Of a stretch of DNA of 25,659 nucleotides, positions 14,243 through 22,769 are shown piece by piece (position 1 is the stretch's first letter; each line of letters starts with the position of its first letter). Source of the DNA: Patescibacteria group bacterium (lineage in GTDB: Bacteria > Patescibacteriota > WWE3 > UBA101185 > UBA10185); contig JAGPFW010000004.1 of the NCBI GenBank assembly GCA_018056275.1, positions 1-25,659 on the forward strand, in the 5' to 3' direction. A program made the translations under genes and the position numbers. The notes beneath the pieces were generated by a model that made no database searches, had not been told where the DNA came from, and saw only the letters and a list, made by a program, of their open reading frames with translations.

Positions 14243-16513
14243 TCACTGCAAAGTAGAATTTATGGTTGTAAATTCAGCGTCATCTTGACCACTTAACACT
14301 GGATTTTTCCATGAAGAATAATCACAATCCGGGTACTTACTGCATCCAAAAAACTCTCTACCTTTTACTTTTTTCCTAACCACATCTCCCTCACCACATT
14401 TAGGACATTTAATTCCAACCTTATCTAAATAAGGTTTGGTATTTTTACATTTTGGATAATTGCTACAAGCCAAAAATTTTCCAAACCTCCCTTGCCTCAA
14501 AATAAAAACTCCGCCATCACATTTATCACACTTCCCAAAATCTGTTACCTCATTGCCATCCTCGTCAAAAACTTTATCTTCCTCCAAAGGCTCCGCGTAT
14601 TCGCAGTCGGGATAACCCGAACAGCTTAAAAATTTACCAAACTTTCCCAGTTTCACAACCAAATTATTTTTTTTACATTCTGGGCATAACTTGTCAGTTT
14701 TTTCTAATGTTGTAACATCTCTTTTGTTAAGCTCTTTTTCCTTAAGCTCCAAAGTTTTTGCAAAAGGATCAAAAAAATCCTTGATCAATTGTGGCCATTC
14801 ATTTTTTCCTTCCGCTACGGCATCCAAATCGTTCTCCATCTTTGCAGTAAAATCATAATCCACAATGGAAGGAAAATGTTGAACAAGCAAATCAGTTACC
14901 ACAAAGGCTACAGGAGAAGGATAAAAATAGCGGTTTTCTCTTAGGATATATTTTCGGGCTTCTATTGTAGCTATTGTTGGGGCGTAAGTGGAAGGACGAC
15001 CAATCCCCAAATCCTCTAGCTTTTTAATCAAGGTTGCATCTGAGTATCTAGCGGGAGGTTGAGTAAAATGTTGCTCCTTTTTTATATTTTTTACTTCTAG
15101 AATAGTGCCCTTTTTAAGCTCTGGTAAGGGGGACAATTCGCCAGTAGAGACTGCCACTCCCAAGTCCTCCCCTATCTTTAACCAACCCATAAAAGTTATT
15201 ATTGAGCCGTTTGCACGCAATAAATAGCCACCTCTGGATATAACATCCACCCTGGTTTGGTCATAGACAGCTGGAACTGATTGGCACTCCAAAGACCTCT
15301 GCCAAATCAAAGAGTAAATCTTGTACTCTTCTCCTGTTAATTTTAACTTTTTAGGAGTGTCCTTTATATTCGTGGGTCTAATCGCCTCGTGTGCCTCTTG
15401 CGCCCCCTTAGAATTTGTCTTAAAAAATCTGGGAGAGGATGGCAAAAATTTCTCACCTAGATACTTTTTTAAATAAGCACGCGCTTCATCTACAAATGCA
15501 GGTGACAAACTAAGCGAATCTGTTCTATGGTATGTTATATGTCCTTTCTCAAAAAGCTTTTGTGCCACACTCATTGTTTTCTTAGCAGAAAATCCAAAAA
15601 CATTTGCACCAGCTCTCTGCAAAGTAGATGTCTTAAATGGAGGCGGTGGTTGGCGATTTTTTTGTGTCTTTACAATCTCTTCTATTTTAAAAGAGTCAGC
15701 ACTTAAATTATCTACAATTTTTTGAGCCTGTTTAGCACTGGAGATTTCCAACTTTTTACCTGCATGTTTTATTAAACCCGCAGTAAAAACATCTCTGTGA
15801 TCAGACTCAAAATCAACATCTATAGTCCAATATTCTTGGCTCTTAAAGGCTAACCTCTCTCTTTCCTTTTCAACCACTAACCTTACTGCCACACTCTGCA
15901 CTCTTCCTGCAGAAAGACCAAACTGTACCTTTTTCCATAAAAGAGGAGATAATTTATATCCAACCAAACGATCTAAAACTCTTCGGGCTTGTTGTGAATT
16001 AACTAAATCCTCGTCTACCTGCGAAGGGTGGTTAAAAGCATCCAATACTGCATCGTTTGTAAGCTCATGAAAAAAAACTCGCGAAAATTTTGGAGAAATT
16101 TCTTTCTTGTCAGCTAATTCTTTTACTCCTGAAGTAGCATCCTCAGACTTCATATCCTCTACGGTAACATCTTCGGATTTTTTCTTACTCTTGGAAACCC
16201 TTTTGGTCTTTTTTTGAGGAGATAAGACATATTGAAGATGCCACGCAATTGCCTCCCCTTCCCTATCCGGATCAGTTGCCAGAATAATCTCATCGGCTTC
16301 TTTAGCTAATTTCTTTAATTCAGTGAGAGTTTTTTTTGCTTTTTCAGGGATTTCATATTCTGGCTCAAAACCGTTGTCTATGTCAACTCCAAGTCCTTTT
16401 TTTGGCAAATCTCTAATGTGTCCCCTAGAAGAAGTTATATAGTACTGGTCTTTGGGAAGATATTTTGCAAGTGTTTTTGCTTTTGTGGGTGATTCAACAA
16501 TAACGAGTTTCAT
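14243..16513 (-). CDS. topA: DNA topoisomerase I (type IA)
   Basis: Relaxes negative supercoils behind RNA polymerase and replication forks. The Toprim domain has E7 (IVESPTKAKT) and DPDREGE (81-87). The catalytic tyrosine is Y328 in HITYHRTDS. The C-terminus has three topoisomerase zinc ribbons: CPEC...CSGYPDC, CDKC...CSNYPKC and CPKC...CSKYPDC. At 756 aa it is near normal length. A charged low-complexity insert (about 100-140: KKTKRVSKSKKKSED and so on) interrupts the Toprim region just before FSRVFFHELT. The ATG at 16513 starts MKLVIVESPTKAK, the standard N-terminus, and a -35/-10 promoter lies just upstream. The identity is certain. Confidence 0.98.
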   Translation of the reverse strand: MKLVIVESPTKAKTLAKYLPKDQYYITSSRGHIRDLPKKGLGVDIDNGFEPEYEIPEKAKKTLTELKKLAKEADEIILATDPDREGEAIAWHLQYVLSPQKKTKRVSKSKKKSEDVTVEDMKSEDATSGVKELADKKEISPKFSRVFFHELTNDAVLDAFNHPSQVDEDLVNSQQARRVLDRLVGYKLSPLLWKKVQFGLSAGRVQSVAVRLVVEKERERLAFKSQEYWTIDVDFESDHRDVFTAGLIKHAGKKLEISSAKQAQKIVDNLSADSFKIEEIVKTQKNRQPPPPFKTSTLQRAGANVFGFSAKKTMSVAQKLFEKGHITYHRTDSLSLSPAFVDEARAYLKKYLGEKFLPSSPRFFKTNSKGAQEAHEAIRPTNIKDTPKKLKLTGEEYKIYSLIWQRSLECQSVPAVYDQTRVDVISRGGYLLRANGSIITFMGWLKIGEDLGVAVSTGELSPLPELKKGTILEVKNIKKEQHFTQPPARYSDATLIKKLEDLGIGRPSTYAPTIATIEARKYILRENRYFYPSPVAFVVTDLLVQHFPSIVDYDFTAKMENDLDAVAEGKNEWPQLIKDFFDPFAKTLELKEKELNKRDVTTLEKTDKLCPECKKNNLVVKLGKFGKFLSCSGYPDCEYAEPLEEDKVFDEDGNEVTDFGKCDKCDGGVFILRQGRFGKFLACSNYPKCKNTKPYLDKVGIKCPKCGEGDVVRKKVKGREFFGCSKYPDCDYSSWKNPVLSGQDDAEFTTINSTLQ

Positions 16514-16523
16514 ACAATATGAA

Positions 16524-16551
16524 AGGATACGGTTTTGGGAAAATTTGTCAA
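16524..16551 (-). promoter_or_regulatory. Promoter of topA (-35/-10)
   Basis: Minus-strand TTGACA (16551-16546, consensus), 16 nt spacer, TATCCT (16529-16524). The -10 ends 10 nt before the topA ATG, so the leader would be only 3-4 nt and no Shine-Dalgarno is visible. Confidence 0.65.
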
Positions 16552-16604
16552 ATTTAGAGGGAAGTAATAAACATTAGGCAATAGGTTGGAATATTGTTAA
16601 AACT

Positions 16605-17705
16605 CTAAGAAACCTCTAAGGTATTTCTTTCTAACCACTCCAAAATCCTTCCTCTACTCTCCTCCACAGAAACTAAACCTTCCTCTCCGTCATAATCTAC
16701 ACCTTTAAACCCACCTCCGGCAGACCTATCGTGTCCACCACCAATCCCCATCTCTTCCACAATCCTACGAACATTTATGCTTCCAGGAAGAGATCTAAAG
16801 GACACCCTACAATCTCTGCCTCCTCTAGGCGTTAGAACAAAACCCCATTTATATCCTTCCAATCTTCGAACATAATAACCAACATAAATTTCACTGGCTT
16901 TAGCAATTTCTAAGTCGGTGTATTCATGGGTCTTCTTTGTCTCCCAATCAAAAAAACTAACTTGAAAATTATGACCATCTTCTCTTTGATGAAAAGTTGT
17001 ATTGTTCATAAAAATCGCAATTAAATCAAAAACTCTTTTAGAAAAAGTGTTGTATCTACCCTGAAATTCTTGAATATCTATATTCCCTGCTAACATAAGT
17101 TCTTTTGCTACTTCCAACGTCCCAACTTGATTCGGCTTTAAATAAGTGAAATTTCCAGAGTCGCCCAAAATTCCTAACATAAAGATTTCAGCCAACTCCT
17201 TAGTTAACTCTTGTTTGGTTAGATCCAAACAATCCTTTGAAGAAAAAAACAAACGATAAATCATTTCCGCAGTGGAGGAGGAAATAGGGCTTACTAATGA
17301 CAAAGTATGTTTTTCCTCCTTTGGGGATTGGTGGTGATCTATACAAATGGAATTCTGTACTCTTTTTCTTAATTCTTCCGGATAAGCAGTAAATCTATGG
17401 TAGGCTTCACCATCACATACAATAAGTAAATCAACTTTTAAAGGAAGGATTTCGGTTATATCAGAGGAGTAATTAATTTTGGAGGCATTTTCAAGAAAGT
17501 CGTATTTTTGCGGCTTTAAACCAGAATAAACAACCTGAATCTTTTTCTTAGGATATAAATGAGATAGTACATAATGGAGAGAGAGTACAGAAGAGATTGA
17601 GTCATCGTCTGGGCTTATATGGCTTGTTATATATATTTCATTGGACTTTTGACATATATTTAGAAATTTTCTTAGGACTGCAATTGTAGGTTTTGTGTAA
17701 TTCAT
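16605..17705 (-). CDS. DHH/DHHA1-family phosphoesterase (NrnA-like)
   Basis: A 366-aa protein with the DHH-family metal motifs: SPDDDS (31-36), VCDGE (D98), CIDHHQSP with DHH at 123-125, and GDSGNF (181-186). The C-terminal DHHA1 domain carries GGGHDRSAGGGF (322-333). NrnA-type enzymes degrade nanoRNAs or pAp; other members cleave cyclic dinucleotides, and no fused GGDEF or PAS domain is seen here. An open frame extends upstream to 17828 over the 3' end of mrdA, but I choose ATG 17705. The family N-terminus starts there, and a perfect extended -10 (TGCTATAAT) ends 6 nt before it. ATG 17750, one base after the mrdA stop, is the alternative. Confidence 0.9.
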   Translation of the reverse strand: MNYTKPTIAVLRKFLNICQKSNEIYITSHISPDDDSISSVLSLHYVLSHLYPKKKIQVVYSGLKPQKYDFLENASKINYSSDITEILPLKVDLLIVCDGEAYHRFTAYPEELRKRVQNSICIDHHQSPKEEKHTLSLVSPISSSTAEMIYRLFFSSKDCLDLTKQELTKELAEIFMLGILGDSGNFTYLKPNQVGTLEVAKELMLAGNIDIQEFQGRYNTFSKRVFDLIAIFMNNTTFHQREDGHNFQVSFFDWETKKTHEYTDLEIAKASEIYVGYYVRRLEGYKWGFVLTPRGGRDCRVSFRSLPGSINVRRIVEEMGIGGGHDRSAGGGFKGVDYDGEEGLVSVEESRGRILEWLERNTLEVS

Positions 17706-17711
17706 TTTTGG

Positions 17712-17720
17712 ATTATAGCA
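17712..17720 (-). promoter_or_regulatory. Consensus extended -10 promoter of the DHH gene
   Basis: TGCTATAAT on the minus strand is a perfect TGnTATAAT and ends 6 nt before the ATG at 17705. It predicts a leaderless transcript and decides the start codon of the phosphoesterase gene. Confidence 0.65.
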
Positions 17721-17751
17721 ATAATGGGGGTGAGGCGTATAGGTAACCATC

Positions 17752-19827
17752 TCAATGCTCAACCTCAAACCAATAATCCAAAAGTTTTCTTGCAATAGGG
17801 GCAGCATCGTGCGCGCCCGATCCCCCACCTTCCAAAAAAACCGTTAAAACAATCTCTGCCTCTTCGTAAGGAGCCCATGCTGTAAAAACAGCGTGAGTGC
17901 CATACTCACCATTAGAATCAATATATTCAGAAGTACCGGTTTTTCCGGCCGCCACGACTCCGTTATGTTTATCCGCAAAATCATAAAGTGGATAAGCAGT
18001 GCCTCCAGGAGAAGAAGCCCGCAAAACTCCTTCGCGTATTGTGGCAAGCGTTGAGGGGGAAACCAAATCCTTTGCTAGAACATCTTTAGTAAAAACGGAA
18101 TCACCCAGATCTCCTATGGCTTTTACTACTCTGGGTCTTAATAACTCTTTACCATTAGCAAAATAACTAGTCATAAGATTAACCTGTAAGGGAGTAGCCA
18201 AAAAATCCCCTTGACCAATAGAAGTTATATAAGTGTCACCCAAATACCAATCTTTATAATCAGCATTTGGCACAAACCCTGCAACCTCGCCAACTAAGTC
18301 AATTCCAGTTTTTGCGCCAAATCCAAAACGGGACGCCCATTTATTTATGCGCTCTATTCCAAGACCTCTAATATTTTCATAACCACCTCCCATAATGTAA
18401 AAATACGGGTCATTACTTACCTGGAGTGCCCTTAGTAAATCTACCTGGCCATGTCCGTCCAAATTCCAGTTCTTAAAGGTATAACCTGCCACTTCAATAT
18501 ACCCTTTATCAAAAATCGTTGTTGTTGAGGTGGCAATATTTTCTTCCAAAATCGCCGATCCCATAACCAATTTGAATGTTGAACCTGGAGCATAAAGGGC
18601 ACCTATTGCTCGGTTAAAGAACGGAAAAGGCCCAGAATCTTCCATTGCCTTTAATTCAGAGGAAGTTATACCCGAAACCATCTTCTGAGAATCAAAAGAT
18701 GGATAGCTTACAAGAGCTAAAATACCACCTGTTCTGGGATCCTGTGCAACAATTACCCCCGCCTTAGCTTTTTTAGAAAATCCCTCTATATATTCAGTGT
18801 TCCTTTGAATCTCTTCGTCAGCGAAGAATGTTACAGGCACACCGTCAACAGCCTCTCTTAAAAGTTCGTATGACAATCGTTGTAAACCAAGGTCTGCAAA
18901 TAAAGTAATGTTTTTACCTGGAACAGGGACTTGCGTATCAAACTCGCCTATTTTTTCATTTTGGGAGTTAACCTGAATCGTTCTTTTTCCGGGTAAACCG
19001 CTTAGCTCCGTATTATAAAAAGCTTCCACACCAGTTTTTCCCTCTATTAAAGGGGAAATGCTAGAATTTGAAAGACCTGTATACCCTACTAAATGAGCAA
19101 ATTCACTACTATACAAGTATTCCCGAGAAGGAAAGGAAATAACATCAATGGCAGGATACCCGCGAGATTCTACCGCAATAACCTGATCCTTCTTGAGATT
19201 TTTTGCCAATAAAATGGTATCTATCTTAGATTTCTTTGCAGATCCCAACCCAGACAAAATTACATCTAAATCTTCTCGTTGTATACCTGGTACAGCAGTA
19301 TACAGGGCTTCCTTTATGGTCTTTTCACAAAGGGATAAATCATCTCCCATTGCGCAAAGAGGTATATTTAATACCATATTAAACGTTGGCTGATTTTGAG
19401 CTATAACATTCCCTTTTCTATCATAAATAACCCCACGAGGAGCGGGAACTTCATAAGATCTAATTCTATTTTTATCCGCTAACAAGGAATATTCGGATGA
19501 TTTTAGAATCTGCAAAGTAAAAGCTCTAAATACAAAAATTAAAAATGAGATGAAAACAATAAGAAACAAAAAAGATACATAGGGAAAAAGATATAAACTA
19601 CTAGAAGTTTTTTTATTTTTGCGCCCGCTGTTGTCCAAAATATTTCCTTCAACAGGATCTGCGGTAGAATTAAGACTAGGGTTAACATTATCAATTACCT
19701 TATTAATAACATCTTTCTTTACCAACGAAAAAACCAGAGAAAAAAAGGGCAAACCTTGCAAACGATTTTTTCTTTTTGAGGAGTAATTATAATCCCTCTT
19801 TATAAAATCAAATAGGCTTTGATGCAT
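17752..19827 (-). CDS. mrdA: Penicillin-binding protein 2 (elongasome transpeptidase)
   Basis: Class B PBP that cross-links peptidoglycan during rod elongation. One transmembrane helix at about 77-101 is followed by the PBP dimer domain (RGVIYDRKGNVIAQN from 131). The transpeptidase has STFK (S416 nucleophile, K419), SND (471-473) and KTGT (628-631), so all active-site motifs are intact. The 691 aa include a polar cytoplasmic N-terminus of about 76 residues, longer than usual. Its ATG overlaps the mreD stop by 20 nt without a Shine-Dalgarno, implying coupled translation. It closes the mreB-mreC-mreD-mrdA set, which defines it as the PBP2 partner of the MreB elongasome. Confidence 0.96.
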   Translation of the reverse strand: MHQSLFDFIKRDYNYSSKRKNRLQGLPFFSLVFSLVKKDVINKVIDNVNPSLNSTADPVEGNILDNSGRKNKKTSSSLYLFPYVSFLFLIVFISFLIFVFRAFTLQILKSSEYSLLADKNRIRSYEVPAPRGVIYDRKGNVIAQNQPTFNMVLNIPLCAMGDDLSLCEKTIKEALYTAVPGIQREDLDVILSGLGSAKKSKIDTILLAKNLKKDQVIAVESRGYPAIDVISFPSREYLYSSEFAHLVGYTGLSNSSISPLIEGKTGVEAFYNTELSGLPGKRTIQVNSQNEKIGEFDTQVPVPGKNITLFADLGLQRLSYELLREAVDGVPVTFFADEEIQRNTEYIEGFSKKAKAGVIVAQDPRTGGILALVSYPSFDSQKMVSGITSSELKAMEDSGPFPFFNRAIGALYAPGSTFKLVMGSAILEENIATSTTTIFDKGYIEVAGYTFKNWNLDGHGQVDLLRALQVSNDPYFYIMGGGYENIRGLGIERINKWASRFGFGAKTGIDLVGEVAGFVPNADYKDWYLGDTYITSIGQGDFLATPLQVNLMTSYFANGKELLRPRVVKAIGDLGDSVFTKDVLAKDLVSPSTLATIREGVLRASSPGGTAYPLYDFADKHNGVVAAGKTGTSEYIDSNGEYGTHAVFTAWAPYEEAEIVLTVFLEGGGSGAHDAAPIARKLLDYWFEVEH

Positions 19828-20260
19828 AAAATTTCAAAAATATGTTCTTAAAAAGGAGAAATGCAATTAAGTTACTAATTAGGAATTTTACCAAACCACC
19901 AAGAATACTAAAATCTAAGATTAAATACTGCCAAGAAGCAGAGAAAACTATAACGCTTAATAGATAAAGAATTAAATTATCAAAAACCCTTTGCTTTAAA
20001 AATGAAATAAGCAAAAGTAAGGCTAAAAAGATAAAGGAGCTCAATCCCAAAATTCTTCCAGCAAATATATCCAGCAAAAGACCCCCCCAAAAAGAAACAA
20101 AAAAACTTTCCTCTTTATAACCTAAGGATAATAACGCCAAAGAAAAAGAAAAAACCATTACTGGGATGTAAAAACCAGCAAAAACAGGGAAAAAACTAAC
20201 CTCTAATAAACACAAGAAAAGCACAATAAGTATAAAAAAAATTTTCTTTTTCCAATGCAT
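19808..20260 (-). CDS. mreD: Rod shape-determining membrane protein MreD
   Basis: MreD is a multi-pass membrane component of the elongasome, located with MreC and PBP2. The 150-aa product is almost wholly hydrophobic with about five predicted membrane helices (IFFILIVLFLCLLEVSFFP, then VMVFSFSLALLSLGY, and so on). It has little conserved sequence, so the call rests on topology, the GGLLLDIFAGRILGLSS stretch typical of MreD, and position between mreC and mrdA. A GGGAGAG Shine-Dalgarno lies in the 14-nt gap after mreC. It is slightly shorter than the usual 160-170 aa. Confidence 0.88.
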   Translation of the reverse strand: MHWKKKIFFILIVLFLCLLEVSFFPVFAGFYIPVMVFSFSLALLSLGYKEESFFVSFWGGLLLDIFAGRILGLSSFIFLALLLLISFLKQRVFDNLILYLLSVIVFSASWQYLILDFSILGGLVKFLISNLIAFLLFKNIFLKFYASKPI

Positions 20261-20274
20261 TTTAATCTCTCCCT

Positions 20275-21057
20275 TTATTCCTTCTCTTGGAGGATAAAAA
20301 CCTTATATATCTTATCAACATCTACCAAGGGCTGTAACCTCGCGCTTTTTAAGGGCTCCGTAGGAGTATCATATATTTCTGAAACCTTACCAACAATAAG
20401 ATTAGGTGGAAAATAGCCATCTTTTCCTGTAGTAACATATATATCCCCAATTTTTAATTCTTCCCTTTGTAAGACTCTTTCTAATTTAAGACCCAAGCCA
20501 AACTTGCCTGATACAATACCTTCGGAAGGTGAGCTGGCACTAATATTTTTTACGGAAACACTGGTTTGAGGAGAATAAAGCAAAGAGAACAAGGACCTGC
20601 TAGGACTAACATTTATAATTTTTCCTAAAAGATTATTTTTATATACAACTGGAGACCCAACCACAACGCCATCTCGCGCTCCCCTATCTAAATACAACGT
20701 TGTTCTTGTTAAATCATTGGCGTTCCCTAAAAGATTAGCCATAATATATTCAAAATTATTGTCAAAGAAATCAGAATGTTCCTTAAAAACCTCCTGGGAC
20801 TCTATCTGAGAGCTGAGATTAGAAATTGTAGTTTGCAAATCAAGTACTTCTTCCTTTAAATCCTGATTTTGAGCATAAAGGGATGAGATACTTCCTAAAA
20901 ATTCCACAAAATTGGAAAGGTTAGTCGCAGAGGCGTAGAAAGTTCTTTGCAAAGGGTTTAAAAGGAATTGGGCTACATTACTAACGGGAGATAAAAGGTT
21001 GAAAAAAGATAATATTAATATAACAACACTTATGGCTAAATACTTCATTTGATACAA
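20275..21057 (-). CDS. mreC: Rod shape-determining protein MreC
   Basis: MreC is a bitopic protein that activates PBP2 from outside the membrane. It has an N-terminal transmembrane helix (about 4-21), a coiled coil (about 60-92, DLKEEVLDLQTTISNLSSQI), and the beta-domain with YLDRGARDGVVVGSPVV and LGKIINVSPSRS typical of MreC. At 260 aa it is of normal size. It starts 13 nt inside the 3' end of mreB, so the two are translationally coupled. Identity is supported by motifs and by the complete mreBCD-mrdA order. Confidence 0.95.
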   Translation of the reverse strand: MYQMKYLAISVVILILSFFNLLSPVSNVAQFLLNPLQRTFYASATNLSNFVEFLGSISSLYAQNQDLKEEVLDLQTTISNLSSQIESQEVFKEHSDFFDNNFEYIMANLLGNANDLTRTTLYLDRGARDGVVVGSPVVYKNNLLGKIINVSPSRSLFSLLYSPQTSVSVKNISASSPSEGIVSGKFGLGLKLERVLQREELKIGDIYVTTGKDGYFPPNLIVGKVSEIYDTPTEPLKSARLQPLVDVDKIYKVFILQEKE

Positions 21058-22094
21058 ACCAAATCCAAAAGAACATCGTCATCCAATAAATTTGCGCAAC
21101 CCCTAACTACACAGGAAATGGGATCATTGGCAACAGTTACGGGAGCATTTATTTCTGAAGAGATAAGTTTAGGTAAGCCTGTCAAAAGCGAAGTACCCCC
21201 AGCTAATGTCACACCAGACTTCAAAATGTCAGGCATAAGCTCAGCTGGGCAAGATTCTATCACATCCTTTATGGCATTGATTATATTTGATAAAGTTCCT
21301 TTCATGGCCTCTCTTAGTTCGGAGGAGGGCGCAGTAATGGATCTAGGTAGGCCAGTCTTCAAGTCTCTTCCCTGAAAAACAAATTTATCCGGGATTGAAC
21401 TTTTTGAACTTAGAATCTCCGTTGCCGACCCAAAATTTTGCTTTAACTCCTCTGCTGTCCTTTCTCCCAATAAAAGGTTATATTTTTGCCTAGCATAATT
21501 TACAATGTCTTGGTCTAATTGATCACCCGCCATCTTTATTGATTTACTAACCACAACTCCTCCCAAAGAAATTATAGCTATTTCTGTTGTACCTCCCCCA
21601 CTGTCAACAATCATGTTTGCGGATGGAGTTTTAATCAAAAGTCCCGCCCCTATTGCGGCTGCCATTGGCTCTTCTACAAGCAGGACCTTTCTAGCCCCAG
21701 AATTTAAAGCTGAATCTCTTACCGCTTTTCTTTCTACAGGGGTTAAACCAGACGGAACCCCAATAACTATTTTTGGCTTTGGATATTTTGGAAATTTTGA
21801 GGGCAAACTGTTTATGAGATTTATATAATGCGAAATAAGTTTTTCGGTAGCGTAAAAGTCCAAAATCACTCCATTTTTTAAAGGCCTTATCGCATCCATG
21901 TTGGGAGGAGTCTTACCTAACATCCTTTTGGCTTCTTCTCCTACAGCTAAAACCTGTTTGGATTTTTTATGTAAAGTAATGACACTTGGTTCATTTACAA
22001 TAATTCCCTTCCCTTTGACATAAACAAGTATTGTTGAAGTACCCAAATCTAAGGCAATATCGTAGGTGATTTTGCTAAGGAGATTTTCAAACAT
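21045..22094 (-). CDS. mreB: Actin-like rod shape protein MreB
   Basis: MreB filaments guide peptidoglycan synthesis along the cell side wall. The actin-fold ATP-binding blocks are present: DIALDLGTSTILVYVKGKG near the N-terminus, VDSGGGTTEIAII (phosphate 2) and LAGGTSLLTGLP (adenosine). An open frame extends to 22190, but I place the start at ATG 22094. There the protein begins FENLLSKITYDIALDLG as MreB does; the upstream residues are unlike MreB, would overlap def, and an extended -10 box ends 8 nt before 22094. The resulting 349 aa fit the family (about 330-350). It implies a rod-like or elongated cell. Confidence 0.96.
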   Translation of the reverse strand: MFENLLSKITYDIALDLGTSTILVYVKGKGIIVNEPSVITLHKKSKQVLAVGEEAKRMLGKTPPNMDAIRPLKNGVILDFYATEKLISHYINLINSLPSKFPKYPKPKIVIGVPSGLTPVERKAVRDSALNSGARKVLLVEEPMAAAIGAGLLIKTPSANMIVDSGGGTTEIAIISLGGVVVSKSIKMAGDQLDQDIVNYARQKYNLLLGERTAEELKQNFGSATEILSSKSSIPDKFVFQGRDLKTGLPRSITAPSSELREAMKGTLSNIINAIKDVIESCPAELMPDILKSGVTLAGGTSLLTGLPKLISSEINAPVTVANDPISCVVRGCANLLDDDVLLDLVCIK

Positions 22095-22102
22095 ATAGGG
22101 TG

Positions 22103-22111
22103 AGTTTAGCA
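22103..22111 (-). promoter_or_regulatory. Extended -10 promoter of mreB
   Basis: TGCTAAACT on the minus strand ends 8 nt before the mreB ATG, without a Shine-Dalgarno. It is divergent from the def promoter 50 nt away. Confidence 0.5.
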
Positions 22112-22159
22112 CAATAAACAAATAAAAAGAGGGTTTGAAAAAGAATTTTGCCTTTGTTG

Positions 22160-22168
22160 TGGTAAAAT
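22160..22168 (+). promoter_or_regulatory. Extended -10 promoter of def
   Basis: TGGTAAAAT ends 6 nt before the def ATG (22175); there is no Shine-Dalgarno. It predicts a leaderless def-fmt transcript. Confidence 0.6.
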
Positions 22169-22174
22169 TTACAC

Positions 22175-22765
22175 ATGGCAGTGTTACCAATAGTTACAAT
22201 TCCAAACCCAGCTTTAAATCAAAAAACAAATAAGGTTAAAGAGTTTGGGAAAAGTTTGGAAAAAATATTAAAAGATATGCGCGATACATTGGATGCAGCA
22301 AAAGAACCTGAAGGGGCGGGTATTTCAGCAAATCAAATAGGTATACCTTTAAGTGTCTGTATTGTTAGAAAATTTTATTTTAGTACCAAAGAGAATGAAG
22401 AGTGCAACAGTCCAAGCGAGGATTTTACCAAAAAGGAAAATTTACAAAAAGAAGGAAATATAAACACAAACCAATTTGAGGAAAAAATACTTATTAACCC
22501 AAAAATAACTTCTACTTCAAAGGAAGCCGATATTGATTGGGAAGGATGTCTTAGTGTGCCGGGTCTTTATGGAAAAGTGAAACGGCCTTATAAAATAAAA
22601 GTTTCATATACAGATGAAACAGGAAAAATTCAAAAGCTTAATGCTACAGGATTTTTTGCAAGGGTAATACAACACGAAATAGACCACCTAAATGGAATAT
22701 TATTTACAAGTAAAGTAATTGGAAACCTTGTGGGGGAGGAGTTTTTTAACGACGAGAGCAATTAA
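22175..22765 (+). CDS. def: Peptide deformylase
   Basis: Removes the formyl group from nascent N-terminal fMet. All three motifs are there: GAGISANQIG (47-56, with Q54), EGCLSVP (123-129, C125 metal ligand) and QHEIDH (166-171, H167 and H171 ligands, E168 catalytic). The 196 aa include a polar insert of about 35 residues (70-103, rich in Glu, Asn and Lys) between the second strand and the EKILINPKI strand; most deformylases have only a short loop there. fmt follows after 4 nt, the classic def-fmt pair. The gene is divergent from mreB, and the promoter ends 6 nt before its ATG. Confidence 0.97.
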   Translation: MAVLPIVTIPNPALNQKTNKVKEFGKSLEKILKDMRDTLDAAKEPEGAGISANQIGIPLSVCIVRKFYFSTKENEECNSPSEDFTKKENLQKEGNINTNQFEEKILINPKITSTSKEADIDWEGCLSVPGLYGKVKRPYKIKVSYTDETGKIQKLNATGFFARVIQHEIDHLNGILFTSKVIGNLVGEEFFNDESN

Positions 22766-22769
22766 ACAA

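Noticed and set aside
17706..17828. N-terminal extension of the DHH phosphoesterase over the mrdA 3' end
   Set aside because: The extra residues do not look like the family, overlap mrdA in another frame, and a perfect extended -10 box lies between them and ATG 17705.
22095..22190. N-terminal extension of MreB into the def gene
   Set aside because: The residues are unlike MreB and would cross both divergent promoters; ATG 22094 gives the standard N-terminus.
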